64,000 bases of DNA, taken from Eudorina sp. 2006-703-Eu-15. Lineage: Eukaryota; Chlorophyta; Chlorophyceae; Chlamydomonadales; Volvocaceae. Positions 11,301-23,600 of the stretch are shown piece by piece. Location of the stretch: contig BDSI01000196.1 in the NCBI GenBank assembly GCA_003117195.1, positions 1 through 64,000 of the forward strand, given 5' to 3'. Each line of letters opens with the position of its first letter. The first letter of the stretch is position 1. The notes under the pieces were generated by a model. That model did no database searches. It was given only the letters and a program-made list of their open reading frames with translations, and had not been told where the DNA came from. Made by a program: the position numbers and the translations under genes.

Positions 11301-14300
11301 GGGCGTAGCGATGCCCCCTTCATGTCGCGCACGCCTGCTCTGCCTGCCTACGAACACACGGGATCCAGGTCTTTGATGAACGCCAAACGATTATTTATGA
11401 CATGCACGCACAGCCATTACACAAACACACATGTATGCGTGGGCCTGGGCGTTTCGAGCGGGTATCTCACTAAACACACACACACACACACCTTAGCTAG
11501 TACGATTAGGTTGGGACGCGAGACCAGGCTAGTTTTACCGCACCGGGCAGGGGCGCGCCTCGGAATTGCTGAGGAACGCGCCCTGGGTGCTGCAAGGACT
11601 TGAGGAGGTTGAACAGCGGACTGCGAGGCGCAGACCGCCCGGGATGGGCTTAAGCCCAATCCCTTGAGGGGGCACAGCTGTCACCGATCCTCAGGGATCG
11701 GGCGCGCGCCCTTGGTTGAGAGCGAGGGGACAGAGGCCCCTTACGCCCCTTTCCCCCGTATCCGGGGGAGAGTGCTTCGGCGGTCCCCCGTATGGGGCGG
11801 GTTAGCACCCCCGGCCAGCGTCGGCCCGGCAGATATGTAACGATACACACACACACACACACCATGGGTACGGTACGTGATGACGCGCCATCCAAGCGAT
11901 GTGTACGCACGCACCCTTATCCATGCAGAGCTGCCGTCGTTGCTCTCGTCAGCGCCGGTCAACCTGCCCCTCATGACCAAGGGGTTGGGCCTGCCGGACC
12001 TGCCGTCGCCTTCCGACTTGAAGCTGCAAGTGCGGTCCTCATCGGGTGACCTCACGTCCTGCAAGGTGCGCGCGGTGCCGAGCAGGCCGAGCAGGCTGAG
12101 TGGGTGGGCTTGACCTGATCCTCGCGGTGGTCGTTTGTGTTTCGACGCATGGATGGAGGATTGCGATTTGTCGTGAGTAGGGAATGAATGGATGGACGCC
12201 CTGCGGGCCCCGCTGGTCTGCGCCGCCGCTGACACTGCTGCCCGAGCGACGGAGGCAAAGCTCACTTCCTTGTCGCCCGCACCACCAGAACTACCATAAA
12301 CCGCAAAACCTCGAAACTGCAACCCCGAAACCGCAACCCCAACACCCACCCACCCAACCTCTCACCCACCCACCCACCGAAAATAAATGCCCGTCTCCTG
12401 CTGCGCCCCCTCCTTCCCAGGTCGGCGCCACGTACCTGTACCCGTACCAGACATCGAGTGTGGTCACGTCATCAAGCGGATCTGCGGTGCTGCCGGGCGC
12501 CATGAGTGCGCTGGTGAGTGGGACCCGCCTCCTACCGACCTCCGACTTTCTTGGCATCATTGACGCTGACGTAGACGCTTCCCTTGTGAGGCGCGCGAAG
12601 TCAAGCTGCATGCAGCCCCCGTCGTCAAATCACCAGAACGGACCAAACATTTGTTTATTCGTCCCCATCACACAAACAACACCCATCCGTCCAGTCTCGC
12701 TAGGAATCGAATCCTCCGGCCCAACGATCCAACGACCCAACGACCAACTAACGTCTCGCGCACTCCCGCTCCTACACCCACGCACACCCACCCATCCACC
12801 CACGCACGCACGCCCTGCCAGGTCACCGTGCCGGCCGGCTGCAGCGACAGCGCCACTTTCACGAAGACGCGGACCTCCATGCGGGTGCTGGTGCCGCTGG
12901 CCGCCACCAAGGCCGTCATCAACCCCGTGGCCAGCCTCGCCACCAAGGCCTTCTTGGACGAGGCGGCCAGCGATGAGGACGACGTGGACGTCAACAGCGG
13001 GGACACCCGGCCGCGCTACATCACCTCGGACCACTACACCCAGGCCTACAGCTGCCTGGGCTTGGACATGCCCGACGACGTGGCCAAGGCCACGGACTAT
13101 GTGTCGCAGGAGTGGCAGCCCGGCAGCGTGTTCGACACCCGTGTCAAGCTGGCCAATGCGCGAGTGCAGTGCGTGACGGGCGCGTACGCGCGCTTCACCA
13201 GCGGTACGCACGGCGGGTTTGAATTTATCTGCTCGTGAATAATCTCATGCATGCTGCCGTACACATCGGCGCGCCACGCATACGCTTGTTACCGTATTAC
13301 CTACCCACCCCGCCACGAGTCCTCTCTCCATCCGATCAATCTCCATCCTGCATGCGACCTTGCACCCACGCACGCGCGCACGCACCCTTACACTCGCTCG
13401 CGCCCGTGCGTGGCACCTACCGCGCAGGCGTCTCTGGCCTGGATGAGGACGAGGTGGCGGATGTGGTGATGGGCCGCCTGTCGGCTGACGTGCGCGGCAA
13501 CAGCGTGAAGCTCAACAGCAAGGACTACCTGGTCAACCTGGTGCGCGGCAGCACGGAGGACGCCCTGGAGAACCGCAGACGAGGCCGCGCCCTGCAGGCA
13601 GTCGACGCAGCCACGGTGGGTCAGGCGCGGGCTGTGTGCGTGGGGCCCCGTGTGCGGCGCTGGGGCTGTAGTGGGTGTCGTTGTGCCCCTGCTGGGCTGC
13701 TCGCTCCAGCAGTGCATGTAATCGGCCGGCCTAACCCTGAACCGTTGGATGCCCTCGTGGATGATCTTGAATAAACGCATGGGCGTATTAGCAGTCCAGG
13801 GCCCCAGCCAGAATCCTGGCCACGTTTTCTTCTTAAAACACTTTTGCGGCCCCTACCTCCCGACTGACCCTCCTTCTTCCCCCACATCCGAACCCGCACG
13901 CCCCTCGACACGCCGTCCGCCGTCCGCACTGGCGCGCCTGCCTGCTGGACGACCTCTCAACCACCTTAATAACGGCTTCAACCACCTCAACCGCTTCCCA
14001 CCAACCGCCAACCATTACATCAGTTGAACCTGATGTACTCGACGGTTGCTAGCACCGTACTCGCCAGCGTGCAGTACCTGATGGACCTGGAGGCGCAGCT
14101 GGTGGCATCGGGCTCCTCCACCTCCACCGTACTGCGCAGAGCCAGCCAGGCGGAGGTGGTGCAGTCGACCGCGCTCGGCCCCGCCCTGGCTAACCTGGGC
14201 CAGGCCCTCAGCACGGGCGACGCCACCACCACGATCGGCCTGACCCCCGCCCTGGAGTCGCAGTTCACCGGCGACGGGCTGAGGCTGCAGGTGCGATTGA

Positions 14301-16028
14301 TTGATGGGAGGCGGGGTCGGGGCACGCGGGTGATGCATGAATGCGCGGAGGTAGAAAGGATGTTACAGCGGACCCCAAAGATTGCTGGTGCTGTACGTCG
14401 ATGATCGACCACCCAACCACCCAACCGCCCAACCACCCAACCACCCAACCGCCCATGACCTCCAGATTGAAGCCGTCCAAGTCGCCGGCGCCAGCCCTGT
14501 CAGCTCCCCGCCCAGCCGGGGCAGTGGGACGATCGGCGGGAATCCCAGCACCGACCCAACCAGCGGCAGCCCCGGCACCAACCCCGTGGCGCCGGCTGTC
14601 AGCACCCCCGGCAGCACCCCCGCCGAGCCCGGCAAGCACAGCAGCGTCCCCATCGGCCTCATCATCGGGGTTGCGGCGGGAGGCTGCGTCGCCGCCGCGC
14701 TGGCGGTCTACGTCGCCTCCAGGGTCGTCAAACGCTCCCAGTCCACCCCAGCAGACGCCGGCGCCGAGCCCGCCGCGGCCGCCAGCGAAAACCCCGGCGT
14801 CACCGCCCTGGACATACTGGAGCCCCTCAGTCTCGGCGCGCAGCACTCGGTCATCTCGGACCTGCCAGACGCGCTGCAGCGCCTCCAAGTCTCCATCGTG
14901 CCGCCCCTGCCGTCCAAGCCGCCCGTCTGGCGCCCCGGCAGCGCCTCCGGCGGCCTGGCCGGCGGCCCATCCGGCTCCTCCGGACCCGTCTCCGCGCCGG
15001 GCGCCTTCTCGCCGCGCAACGTCCTGGAGACGCAGAGCGGCGTGTCGGTCACGTCGGCCGGGCACGACGACCTGGACGTCGGCCGCAGCAGCACCCGCAA
15101 GCTCAAGCGCGTCAACTCCGCACCCATGCGCGATGACATGGCGCTGCCGGGCGTGGCCGGCCGCAACATGTCCATGGCGTCGCTGCCGGGTCAGATCGGT
15201 CGCCTGCCCCGCGGCGGCGCCGGCGCGGGTCATCACCCAGAGGGCGCCGCCAAGGACGACGTCGGCGGCGGCGGCCTGGCCGCCGACATTGTCGGCGGGA
15301 TCACGGCGGCCCGGGAGATCTCCGTACCCGGCTCAACGGTGTCGGTCCGCTCGACGCTGGCGCCGAGGCTCAGCGCGTCGGGCTCCGTTGCTGGCGCGGA
15401 CGTCGGCGCCGTGGGCTTGGCGATGCCGCCGCGGCGCGTGACGCTGTCGGGCGCGGAGGGGTCGGTGCAGCTCGAGCGCCCAGCAGCGCTGCGCGCCTCC
15501 CAGTCCGGCCGGCGCGCCGCGATGCTGCACAGCGCCAGCCACCGCAGCTTCCGCCACGCCGCCACCGCCGCCGCAGAGTACGCGCTGGACGCCGGCGGCG
15601 CCGCCGCCGCGTCGAGCGCGGGTGACACCGCGCCGCCGACGCGGCGCGTGACCGTGTCCGGCGTGGAGGGCGCCACAGCGGGTCCCAGCGCCTCCAGCCG
15701 CCCGGGCACGAGCGCGGCGGGCATCGGCCAGTCGTTCCTGCAAGCAGCCCGTTGGTCGCTTCGCCGCATGAACCTCGCGGCCGCAGCTGCGCCCGAGCCG
15801 GGCCTGCCGGTGCACAGGTTCAGCGGCTCGGGCGAGGGCGATGCTGCTGAGGCCGCAGCGGGCGGCGGGGGGCCGAGCTCGTCGCGGCGCGTCACGGGCG
15901 CGGGCGAGGCGCCGGAGGACGGCGGCGCAAGCCGCCGCCTGCCGCAGCCGCGCGTGATGCTGCTGCTGCGGCCCCGGTCGGGTGCGGTCAGGCCGGAGCC
16001 GGCGCCCACGTCGCCGGAGCTGCCGTGA
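1..16028 (+). CDS. Membrane-anchored Hyp-rich, Cys-rich extracellular protein (pherophorin-like architecture), 5' truncated
   Basis: Large multi-exon gene whose start lies before the window. Exons I read: rod exon to 5491, 5720-6062, 6199-6294, 6872-7647, 7876-8218, 8355-8450, 8718-9088, 9378-9458, 9989-10272, 10579-11078, 11929-12065, 12421-12513, 12822-13203, 13428-13615, 14024-14290, 14466-16028; all junction phases agree after the rod. Order: [10 protein letters not shown] rod, a Cys-rich module of about 215 residues with 14 Cys and several N-glycosylation sequons, a second rod (7110-7556), a second nearly identical module, a short Pro-rich linker, then about 800 residues of extracellular sequence I do not recognise (it contains a [11 protein letters not shown] stretch). 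The last exon encodes a Ser/Pro/Thr stalk, one transmembrane helix (14646-14729, [13 protein letters not shown]...) followed by basic residues, and a cytosolic tail of about 430 residues. Alternating globular domains and Hyp-rich rods is the pherophorin pattern of volvocine walls and matrix, but a single-pass anchor is unusual for that family. The module is not confidently a pherophorin (DUF3707) domain. Confidence 0.75.
6525..6643 (+). mobile_element. SINE-like dispersed element, copy 1
   Basis: About 120 bp in an intron, shared with 9715-9840 in direct and 8475-8612 in inverted orientation. It starts at GGCGTTGAGGTGTGGAGGTG, passes GCCTGCTGGGGCTTGCCCTG, and ends GGGTCCGCTGTAACGTTCAT followed by ATTC repeats. 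A conserved 3' box with a short simple-repeat tail fits a SINE-type retroelement. No tRNA promoter boxes are convincingly visible. Confidence 0.7.
7110..7556 (+). repeat. Intact second [10 protein letters not shown] rod
   Basis: About fourteen units of the same 30-bp repeat in a single open frame, joining the C-terminal part of module 1 ([14 protein letters not shown]) to the N-terminal part of module 2. The 5' units are diverged and the 3' units nearly identical, as expected for a repeat homogenising from one end. Pro residues in such rods are hydroxylated and glycosylated in algal walls (family knowledge). Confidence 0.85.
8475..8612 (-). mobile_element. SINE-like dispersed element, copy 2 (inverted)
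   Basis: Read on the minus strand this carries the same blocks as copies 1 and 3: CCCGCTGGGGCTTG, TGATCCCTTTTCAGGGTC, CTGCTGTAACGGTCATTCAT. It lies in the second-copy intron at the position where the first module copy carries a forward element, so insertions postdate or accompany the module duplication. Confidence 0.65.
9715..9840 (+). mobile_element. SINE-like dispersed element, copy 3
   Basis: Best full match to 6525-6643, about 90 percent by eye. It ends in GGGGTCCGCTGTAACGTTCA followed by four ATTC units and ATGCATGC. It lies in the intron between the exons at 9378-9458 and 9989-10272. Confidence 0.7.
11494..11862 (+). mobile_element. Dispersed element family 2, subtype A, copy 1
   Basis: About 370 bp in an intron, over 90 percent identical by eye to 54410-54766. 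It begins TAGCTAGTACGATTAGGTTG, contains GCTGCAAGGACTTGAGGAGG and CCGTATCCGGGGG, and ends CGGCAGATATGTAACGATA followed by (CA)n. It has no coding capacity and no obvious terminal inverted repeats, consistent with a non-autonomous element. Confidence 0.75.
14325..14394 (-). repeat. Fragment of the SINE-like element (3' box)
   Basis: The minus strand reads CTTTGGGGTCCGCTGTAACA followed by CATTC-type sequence, matching the conserved 3' end of the element family. It is in the last intron of the membrane protein gene, antisense. Confidence 0.5.
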
Positions 16029-17624
16029 ACCATCAAGACGCCGCCGCGCAGCGGGTGATGAGGTCCCATGATCGATGCCGATGCGGTCCGATTTAATCAT
16101 TCGGCGGGCCTGATGATTTGAGATTTGAGCTAGGCGCGTCTCCATTCGGACGTGCAATAGATAGGTAGATGCACATGTATGTGGATGGGTGTGTGTTGGA
16201 GAGAGAGTGAGCGAGCTCGTGAGTGTGCCGTGTATGCGTGTGTAGTATGTGCGTGCGTGCGTGCCCTTGGTCGGACAGCAACCACCATTCATCGATCCTT
16301 ACTTCCGACGTAAGGAGCGGTCGGTAGGTGTTTGTTCGGGTTATTGCGCATCTTTGCTTGAGCGTGGTTTGCGTGGCTATACATGTACTGCAGCTGGGAG
16401 TCGAAAGGAATGTAGCGTAGCGTAATGTAGGCCACTGCTGGAGCGGCTGCCGCTGCGGCCGTAGAAGAACAGTCTTGGTCGCTTGTGCGTGTGTGCGTGC
16501 GTGCTTGCGTGTATGTGTCTGTCAGCCGTTTAGCATGCTTGTCCGAAGAGGTGCACAGCGTTTGGGTTCGCCATGTGCGTGCACAATAATCGAATTTGCT
16601 TAGATAGCCACTTGCTTATTATGATCAGGTATCGCCTATCTGCTGACGGACAGGGTCTGCAGTGCGCTGTGCGTGGGCGGGGTGTCGCGGACAGAGTCCG
16701 CCTGGGACGCATTTTTGTTCACCTACTACACATACCGTTGCATGCGTGGCATCAGTGCAGTTCATATGTACGACCTACCCCCACTACCCCCGTCCCACCC
16801 TTGCGCGACGCCGAGGGCCCAGCCCGCCCAGCAGGCCTCTGTCCACGACACATACAACCAACCCTACCTGTCGCATGTTGCCAGCAAAAACGCCACACTA
16901 CCGGATCTCGGCTACGTATCTGTATGTTTGCGTGTTTGCGTGTCTGCAGGTGTCTGCCTATGCCTGCAGGTGTGCTTGTTTAATTGCTGCGCGCGCCTGG
17001 GCACGGATGTCGGGACGAGCTGTGGCTAAGGATAGATAGGTTAGATAGGTCTTAAAGGATGCTATGTTTCCAAGTATGCTGTTGCTGTATGAATGTGTGG
17101 CTAGCGAACCCCCGCCCGCGCGGGCGCCGTTGCTCGCAGCTGGCGGGCAGCTGCTGTCAGTTACGTACCTACCTGCTGCGTGCTTTATTTTAACTCTTGT
17201 CGCACGCGGACGACTGACTTTGGTTCGTATTCCTGGTCATGTCCGTCTGCTGTTGAATTGACCACCGAAAGCACACGAAGCGACCCCGCGTGTTATTTGC
17301 GCAAGATTCTGCACTCGGCATTCGATGATGTTGTGCCCCTTGCGTGCTTTCTTTCCTCGATATGGAGCCCTCGTTGGAGTCACTGCGATTTATACTCCTG
17401 CTGCGCGCGGTACATCGTATTTCCTGTATTATTGTACATCGTTCATCGTACATACAGGGTCCCATCGAGCATGCGAGTGCATTGAGTGCAAGTAGTGTTG
17501 CTGGTGTCTGCGAAGGTGTGCTGCCTTGATTTGCTTGTTTGTGGGCGGGGAGGATACGTGACACGCGAGTGTATGTCCCTCTTACTTCCTCGCTCGATCG
17601 GTTGTAGCACTGACACTGCGATGA

Positions 17625-17660
17625 CCCGCCGCGGGGTCCGCTGTAACATCCTAATACGTA
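17625..17660 (+). repeat. Fragment of the SINE-like element (3' box)
   Basis: CCGCGGGGTCCGCTGTAACA matches the family's 3' box. It lies downstream of the membrane protein stop codon and contains the first TGTAA after that stop, so it may supply the polyadenylation signal. Confidence 0.45.
17642..17646 (+). terminator. Candidate polyadenylation signal TGTAA
   Basis: First TGTAA downstream of the stop at 16028, within a fragment of the SINE-like element. TGTAA is the usual polyadenylation signal of volvocine nuclear genes (established). The implied 3' UTR of 1.6 kb is long, so the real signal could be a variant nearer the stop. Confidence 0.3.
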
Positions 17661-18934
17661 CACTGACACTACTTTCAGCGTTCGTGTGCTGCTGGATTGT
17701 TAGCAGCAGGAATCTGAAGCGTGCACTAGTACAGTAGTGGTTTTGGTCTTGGTGCGTGGATTGGTGGATTGTGATTCAAGCGCGTCGGAAGCCAGAGGAA
17801 TAATTGCTTCGTTTAGTTTGCATGTCGGTCACGTGTCTGCGCCTGCTCCTGTACTGCAGAGTACGGATGCCTTCGTCTCTTCAGTCCTGCTCTAAGGATA
17901 TATTCCCCGTCGGTCTTTACCCCGCGTGCATGGCCTTGGTCTTGCTTTGACGAATTTTGCTGTTCCTGTCCATCGAGTTCCCTTGTGCTTTGGGCTCGTC
18001 TCCTTGGGCTTGTTTGTTGGTCAGAATTTTGGGCTAGCATAGCGTTCTTTCGTTGCTGTACCAACCGCCTCCCTAGCTGCTGCTGCTGCTGCTGCATGCG
18101 TCCTACTACCGCGCCCGCGATGATTTCTGGCATCCAGTCTCCCAGTGAACGAGGAGGCGGCGGTTGTTGATGAGTAGTCGTCAAGTTCGTTGAGTCGTCT
18201 TCCTTGACGGCTAGTCAGTAGTCGGTAGTCGATAGTAAAGCCCCGGATGGCCATGTGTGTTCGGACTCCATGCCGTACGTGGGTACACGCTTGCCACAAA
18301 AATACACGTACGCAATATCCGCCGCCATATATCGATCGTCGTTTGTAACAGCCGCTTAAATGTGTTCTAAAACGCCTGCCTATATACACCGCTCTGCTGC
18401 CCTCATCCGGCCAGCCCCACGCACGAACACACGCACAGGTTTGACAAACCATCAGTGGTGCTAGGCAGGAAGCAGAGGGACAAGTATATAATTTAGAAAG
18501 TATCAGGAAGCGCGACGTAGATCATGGGAACGATGCGAACGAGCCATAATCCCGCATGTCGCCCAGTAGTCGCCCCTTGGGGTCTTCATCCTTCGATCGG
18601 TGGGTTTCGGCCGTTTGCCGTTATGCCGTACAATAACGGGGTCATTCCCTTGTAAGGCGGGCCCGGGGCAGGTCTAACGGTGTGCTTTTGGTGCTGGCTC
18701 GGCGCGCCTCCACGGGACGCGGTTTATTTTACGAATGAATAAGCGGTGCTCCGTCGCCACTACTGCCGTACTTGGACACGCACACGCACACGCACACACC
18801 CTCACCGCTCACTTCGATAAGGGTTGTCCGTCATTCGGGTTCCGGGTGTCATCTTCTGTCTCCCATCTGCGGTATGTATCGCCTCTTACGCTGGACTTCG
18901 CTTCTCGCGGCTCAGTTTTCTTTTACGCACACAC

Positions 18935-19165
18935 ATATTTACGAGAGGGCATGGCTGACGCCCTTTTCCGTAGAGTCTCTGCCGTACCTTTCAGGACGCG
19001 CGAGTGCTCTAGGTCGAGCAAGGGGGATGCGGCCCCTCACGACCCTATCCTTTCCCCCCAAAGGGAGGAGAGTGCTCCGGCGGTTTTTCCGTTAGGGCTG
19101 GGTTAGCAGCCCTTGGCCAGTGCCAGGCCCGGTCAGATATGTAACACACACACACACGGGTTGCA
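18935..19165 (+). mobile_element. Dispersed element family 2, subtype B, copy 1
   Basis: Contains CGCGCGAGTGCTCTAGGTCG, AAAGGGAGGAGAGTGCTCCG and GGTCAGATATGTAAC followed by (CA)n. It matches 55085-55275 and shares its last 80 bp or so with subtype A. It lies in the intergenic stretch downstream of the membrane protein gene. Confidence 0.65.
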
Positions 19166-19415
19166 ATTCTAAACACACACACACGCTCACGTGCACTCGG
19201 CCCCTCGCATGTCACGCACTCCCGTTCTGCCTGCTTAAATAACACACGATTACGCGCACAGGTCACGAGCGGCGCCTTGCCACCGAAAACACACCGGTCC
19301 TGCAACGCACGGCGCCTTGCCACTGAGAACACACGCACACACTCGGGTATCGTACTTGCAGAGTTGCAGTCACACGCGGGTCACGATGTCAATGACTGGC
19401 CGCACAAGCGCCACC

Positions 19416-19530
19416 CTACATAGCATGTCCCCCACATAGCATGTCCCCCACATAGCATGTCCCCCACATAGCATGTCCCCACATAGCACGTCCTCCACAT
19501 AGCATGTCCCCTACATAGCATGTCCCCAAA
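19416..19530. repeat. 16-17 bp tandem repeat
   Basis: About seven head-to-tail copies of ACATAGCATGTCCCCC with small changes (ACATAGCACGTCCTCC, CTACATAGCATGTCC). Intergenic. Confidence 0.85.
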
Positions 19531-20618
19531 GCTTCCCTCTACCCCACTCGGGCATCTCACCCGCAAACCTGATGCGGTTGGCGTTGAATAACTAATGTCG
19601 TATGCCGTGGTTGGGTTCTCAATGGTCAACAGACGGTCCACCTCACCGGCCGCCGTACGGACGGCCTCCCGCACCTAGCCACCCCTGCCCCTCCCTCAAG
19701 CAACCCGCAAGGGGGGTGCGACCTCTTTTGAGTCGACCTCGACCTCGCTCTCGAGAACGAGTCCCCGCGCGCGCGTGTGTGTCCTCCCACCTGCTCCACC
19801 ACCACACGCTCACACACAGAAAACCGACAGGCGCTCCTGCCCTGCCTGCCGAATAACACACAGGGGGGGCGCTCACGCCAGGCAGCATCTGCCTACCCGC
19901 GAATAAAGATGGTGTCACCTCTCGGACTTTCGGACTCAACCTCCCGCACGCACGTCAACACACAAGTCCAGCAATCCCCTGGGCCCACGTACGCACCTCC
20001 GACCCTGCCCAGACCAGGTCGAGTCGAGTGCACGTTAGGGGCACACACCGTGCAACAATACCGTCAGCATACGTCAGCATACCGTATGTTCTTCTAGTAC
20101 AGCAGTGCGTGGCCAGCAGTCGGCCGCTCTCGGCGTCGCGCGCAGCCGTGCGTCGTTGCCGGCACAAACCCGGTAGCCGCCAGCTCGCACGAGTGGCCAT
20201 TCCCGCCACATCGGATAAGGCGAGTGTTCACCCCAGCTTGCGTGTGTGCCGTACAGCCCTGCCCGTCGTCCGGCTCGGATCCGCCTTCCACCCACTGGTA
20301 CACCACAAAAGCTCCCTCCACCCTCCCATCCTTCCACCTTACCACCGATCCACCATCGCACCTTTTCAATCACCTTCCACCCTTCCGACCCGTCCACACC
20401 TCCACCCTTCCAACAGCGACCCCTGCCTCCCCTTGCCTCCGCCAAACCCATCCATCCTCGCCACATGCAGCTCCAACTGCGCTGCCGAGTCTGGGCTACG
20501 GATAACCCAACCCTGCTCGCCTGCGGGATCCCCCGTCGTCACCGAGGAAAGTATGCCTGCCTGCGGCCGCCCTGCTCACCGGAGGGGCCTACCAGCCCCC
20601 CATCCCGCACCGCGCCGC

Positions 20619-23600
20619 TCAGGCCAGCGCTCTGCTCGCCACCACCTCCAGCTGCGAGCTGCACGCCACCGCGTCCGCACAGCCCGGCTGCGGCGCCGCC
20701 ACGCGCCAGTGCTGCACCCTCAGCCCCGCGGCCGCCATCGAGGTCAGTACGGCCGCCGGGTTGAGCGACTCCAGCAGCGGCACCTGCACGCACAGCCGGC
20801 TGGAGGGCCCCAGCGCCGGCAGCAGCGACCCCAGCGCTGCGGGGGTCCACCAGGAGGACCGCTGGGCGTCCGTCATGTGGGACCCTGGCGGGGGCGGGTG
20901 GCGGGGGGGAAGGGGTATACGGTAGGGAACAAATGGCGGTGGCGGTGGCGGGGAGAGGGGTATAGGCTATAGGGAAAGTGGCGGTGGCGCGTGACAGTCG
21001 GCGGTGGCGGAGGCTGTCCCCAGGAGTAAGGCTGCGGTTGGTGTTGGTGTTGCTTCTGATGCCAGTCCTACAGGGAAGCCCCCGCCCCGCATCCGGCACC
21101 GTGACCGTGAGCGCCGGCCGGCCAAGCGGGGCAGCGCGCGGCACTCACCGTCCAGCATCACGCAGTCGAAGCCGCCCTCCGGGGCGCCCTCGGCCAGCAC
21201 GCCCTCCAGGCAGGCAGGACCCAGCGGGGCTCCGGAGAAGGGCGCCGCACGCAGGCCGCGCTTCCGAGCTGCCTCCACGTCCGCATCCACGGCCCACACC
21301 TGCGGCGTCCATCCGCCCACCGGCCCAGGCCGGAAGAGCAGGGTGGAGGACGGGGACGAGGGTTAGGACGAGGGTTGGGATGAGGATGAGGATTGCCGTA
21401 AGCGCAGGAAAGGAGCGACAGGAGCAGGAGCAGGAGCAGCAGGCGCAGGCGCAGGCGCAGCAGGCGCAGGCGCAGCAGGCAGGGAGTGAAAGGGGCATTT
21501 AACGCAATTACGGGACATTCTCAGCACGCTTTCCTTCTGTGTCGGCCCCTCTCCGCAGTGCAAAGCCTCCCTTCACAGGCCGCCCCCATCGGGCATTGTC
21601 AACCAACCCCCACTCGCCTGGAGACCCTGGCTGGCCAACAGCTTGGTGAGCGCCCCCGCGCCGCAGAAGACGTGCAGCACGCGGTTGCCCCACTGCTCCG
21701 CGGCGCAGCTGGCCAGCCCGCCCGCCGCCCGGCCCATGCGCGGGAAGGAGCAGGGCGCGCAACGGAGCGCGCCCACCGCCGCCAGCCAGTCCAGGTAGTC
21801 CAGACCCGGCGCGGGGGCGCCTGGAAGTGGGGTGGGGGTGCGGGGGAGCCGACGGTTGGTGCCATCACGAGACACGGGAAAGGCCCAGCCGCCAGCTAGC
21901 TAGCCATCAAGCAGCTACTTAGCCCCCCAGCCGTCTAGCCTCCAGCCACCAAATCATCCAGCCACCAAGTCATCCAGCCATGCGGCCGCGTCGCCATCCA
22001 ACTCTTAAGCCATCCACCGTCCAGCTCTCCAGCCACCCAACCAGCAACACCCCGTCGCTGAGGATGCGTAGAGGCCAACACGGGACCCCAACGGGCGGTC
22101 CCCATCACCGACCCTCCGGCTCCCCGCAATCCCACCTTCCGTGCCGACAACCTCGCCGGCCGCCAGCCGCGCCGGCCAGCCCAGCGCCAGCCCCGCCGCC
22201 TCCGGGCCCCGCTCCGCCGCCGCCGCCAGCCGCTCCGCCAGCTCACCCAGGCCCGATACGGAGAAGGTGGCCACGGCCCCCGGGGGCGGCACCACCACGG
22301 TGCCCGGCTTCTCGTTGCCGCCACCTGGGTGGAGATTTCGGTGACACCCACCGGGTGGCAAGCATTTTTTGTTATTGTGGTGGTGTCATGGTGATTGCGA
22401 GTGTGGGAAGCCCTCCAAACCTCCTGCTCCCAGCCTGCCACCAACCCACACTCGTGCCCGCCCCAGCCTGCCACAAACCCAGCTGCCCATCGTCCCGACC
22501 CGGTCAGATACCCATCCACCACCCAACCTCCCACCTGACCTCCCTCCCAACCTCCCACACAACCTCCCTCCCACCCTCCCTCCCAACCTCCCTCCCTCCC
22601 AACCTCACAACCTCCCTCCTACCCACCCACTCACCCACCCTCCCCCCCCTGTACTTGCGATTGCCACCCTCCCACATGACCATGCCGCCCAACCACCCAC
22701 CTGCCCGCCATCCCAGCCCGGTCAGACATACGCCCGTCCTCTACCCCACTCTACCCACCCGTCCAATCCTCCACCCACCCACCCACCCACCCACCCACCC
22801 ACCCACCCACCCACCCACCCACCGCATCGCTCTCCCACCCGCCTTGAGACCCCAGCCGGGGGCACGCACCCGCAATCAGGCAGGTGGCCGTCCCGGCGGC
22901 GTTGCCGCACTCGACGTCCTCAAAGGAGTCCCCCACCATGAGCAGATCCGCCGGATCCATGCCCCAGGTCTGCGTCAACCGACGGGTGATCGGGTGGACG
23001 GATCGCGGTGTTCAGCAAGAGACCCGCGCGACTTGTGTGTGTTTAATGAAAAGCCCACCCGTGTGTGTGTTGAGCAAGAGACCCGCGCGACGCGTGTGTG
23101 TCCATGATGAAGGGAGCTGATGGGGGCGAGGGTGGCATATGAGCCCGTTGTGGCGCAGGGATAGGCCAGTTTCCTGATACCGCCAGGCCCTGCGCGGCCG
23201 TCTCATCAGGCCCACAGCCCACCCACTCACTGTGTCCTACGCAAGACCTGCTACACACACACAAACACACACACACACCGGACGGGCCGTAGGTGAAAAT
23301 CCCTTTCTGACACTGAACGTACGACGGACACATGGATGGGTTCCGGAGCCCCTTTTGGGCGGCAGAAGAGCCGCGTCATCCCGCGGGCGGGCCGCCTTTC
23401 CCGCCCTGGCTCGTCCTTCTCCAACCCCTGCCGCTCCCCCTCCTGCCGCACCTGCGCCACGTGCGCCAGCAGCCGCCGGTCGGGTTTGACGTATTTGAAC
23501 TCCCGAGTGAGGACCTGAGAGAACAGGCCCGCCCACTCGGGTCCTATGAGGCGGAAGAAGGCCGCCACGCTGGCGGGCGTGTTGCGGGTGACCAGCGCCA

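Larger units (their letters stand above)
16029..20618. other. 3' flank and intergenic, no gene supported
   Basis: Probably starts with the long 3' UTR of the membrane protein gene; the first TGTAA is at 17642. The rest contains CA/TG-rich tracts, an element copy at 18935-19165, a 16-17 bp tandem repeat at 19416-19530 and pyrimidine-rich sequence (20280-20460). ORFs here are short, low in complexity and unconserved in appearance. Confidence 0.5.

Noticed and set aside
12700..12730. GGATTCGATTCCT on the minus strand, resembling a tRNA T-loop
   Set aside because: No acceptor stem, D-arm or anticodon arm can be folded around it.
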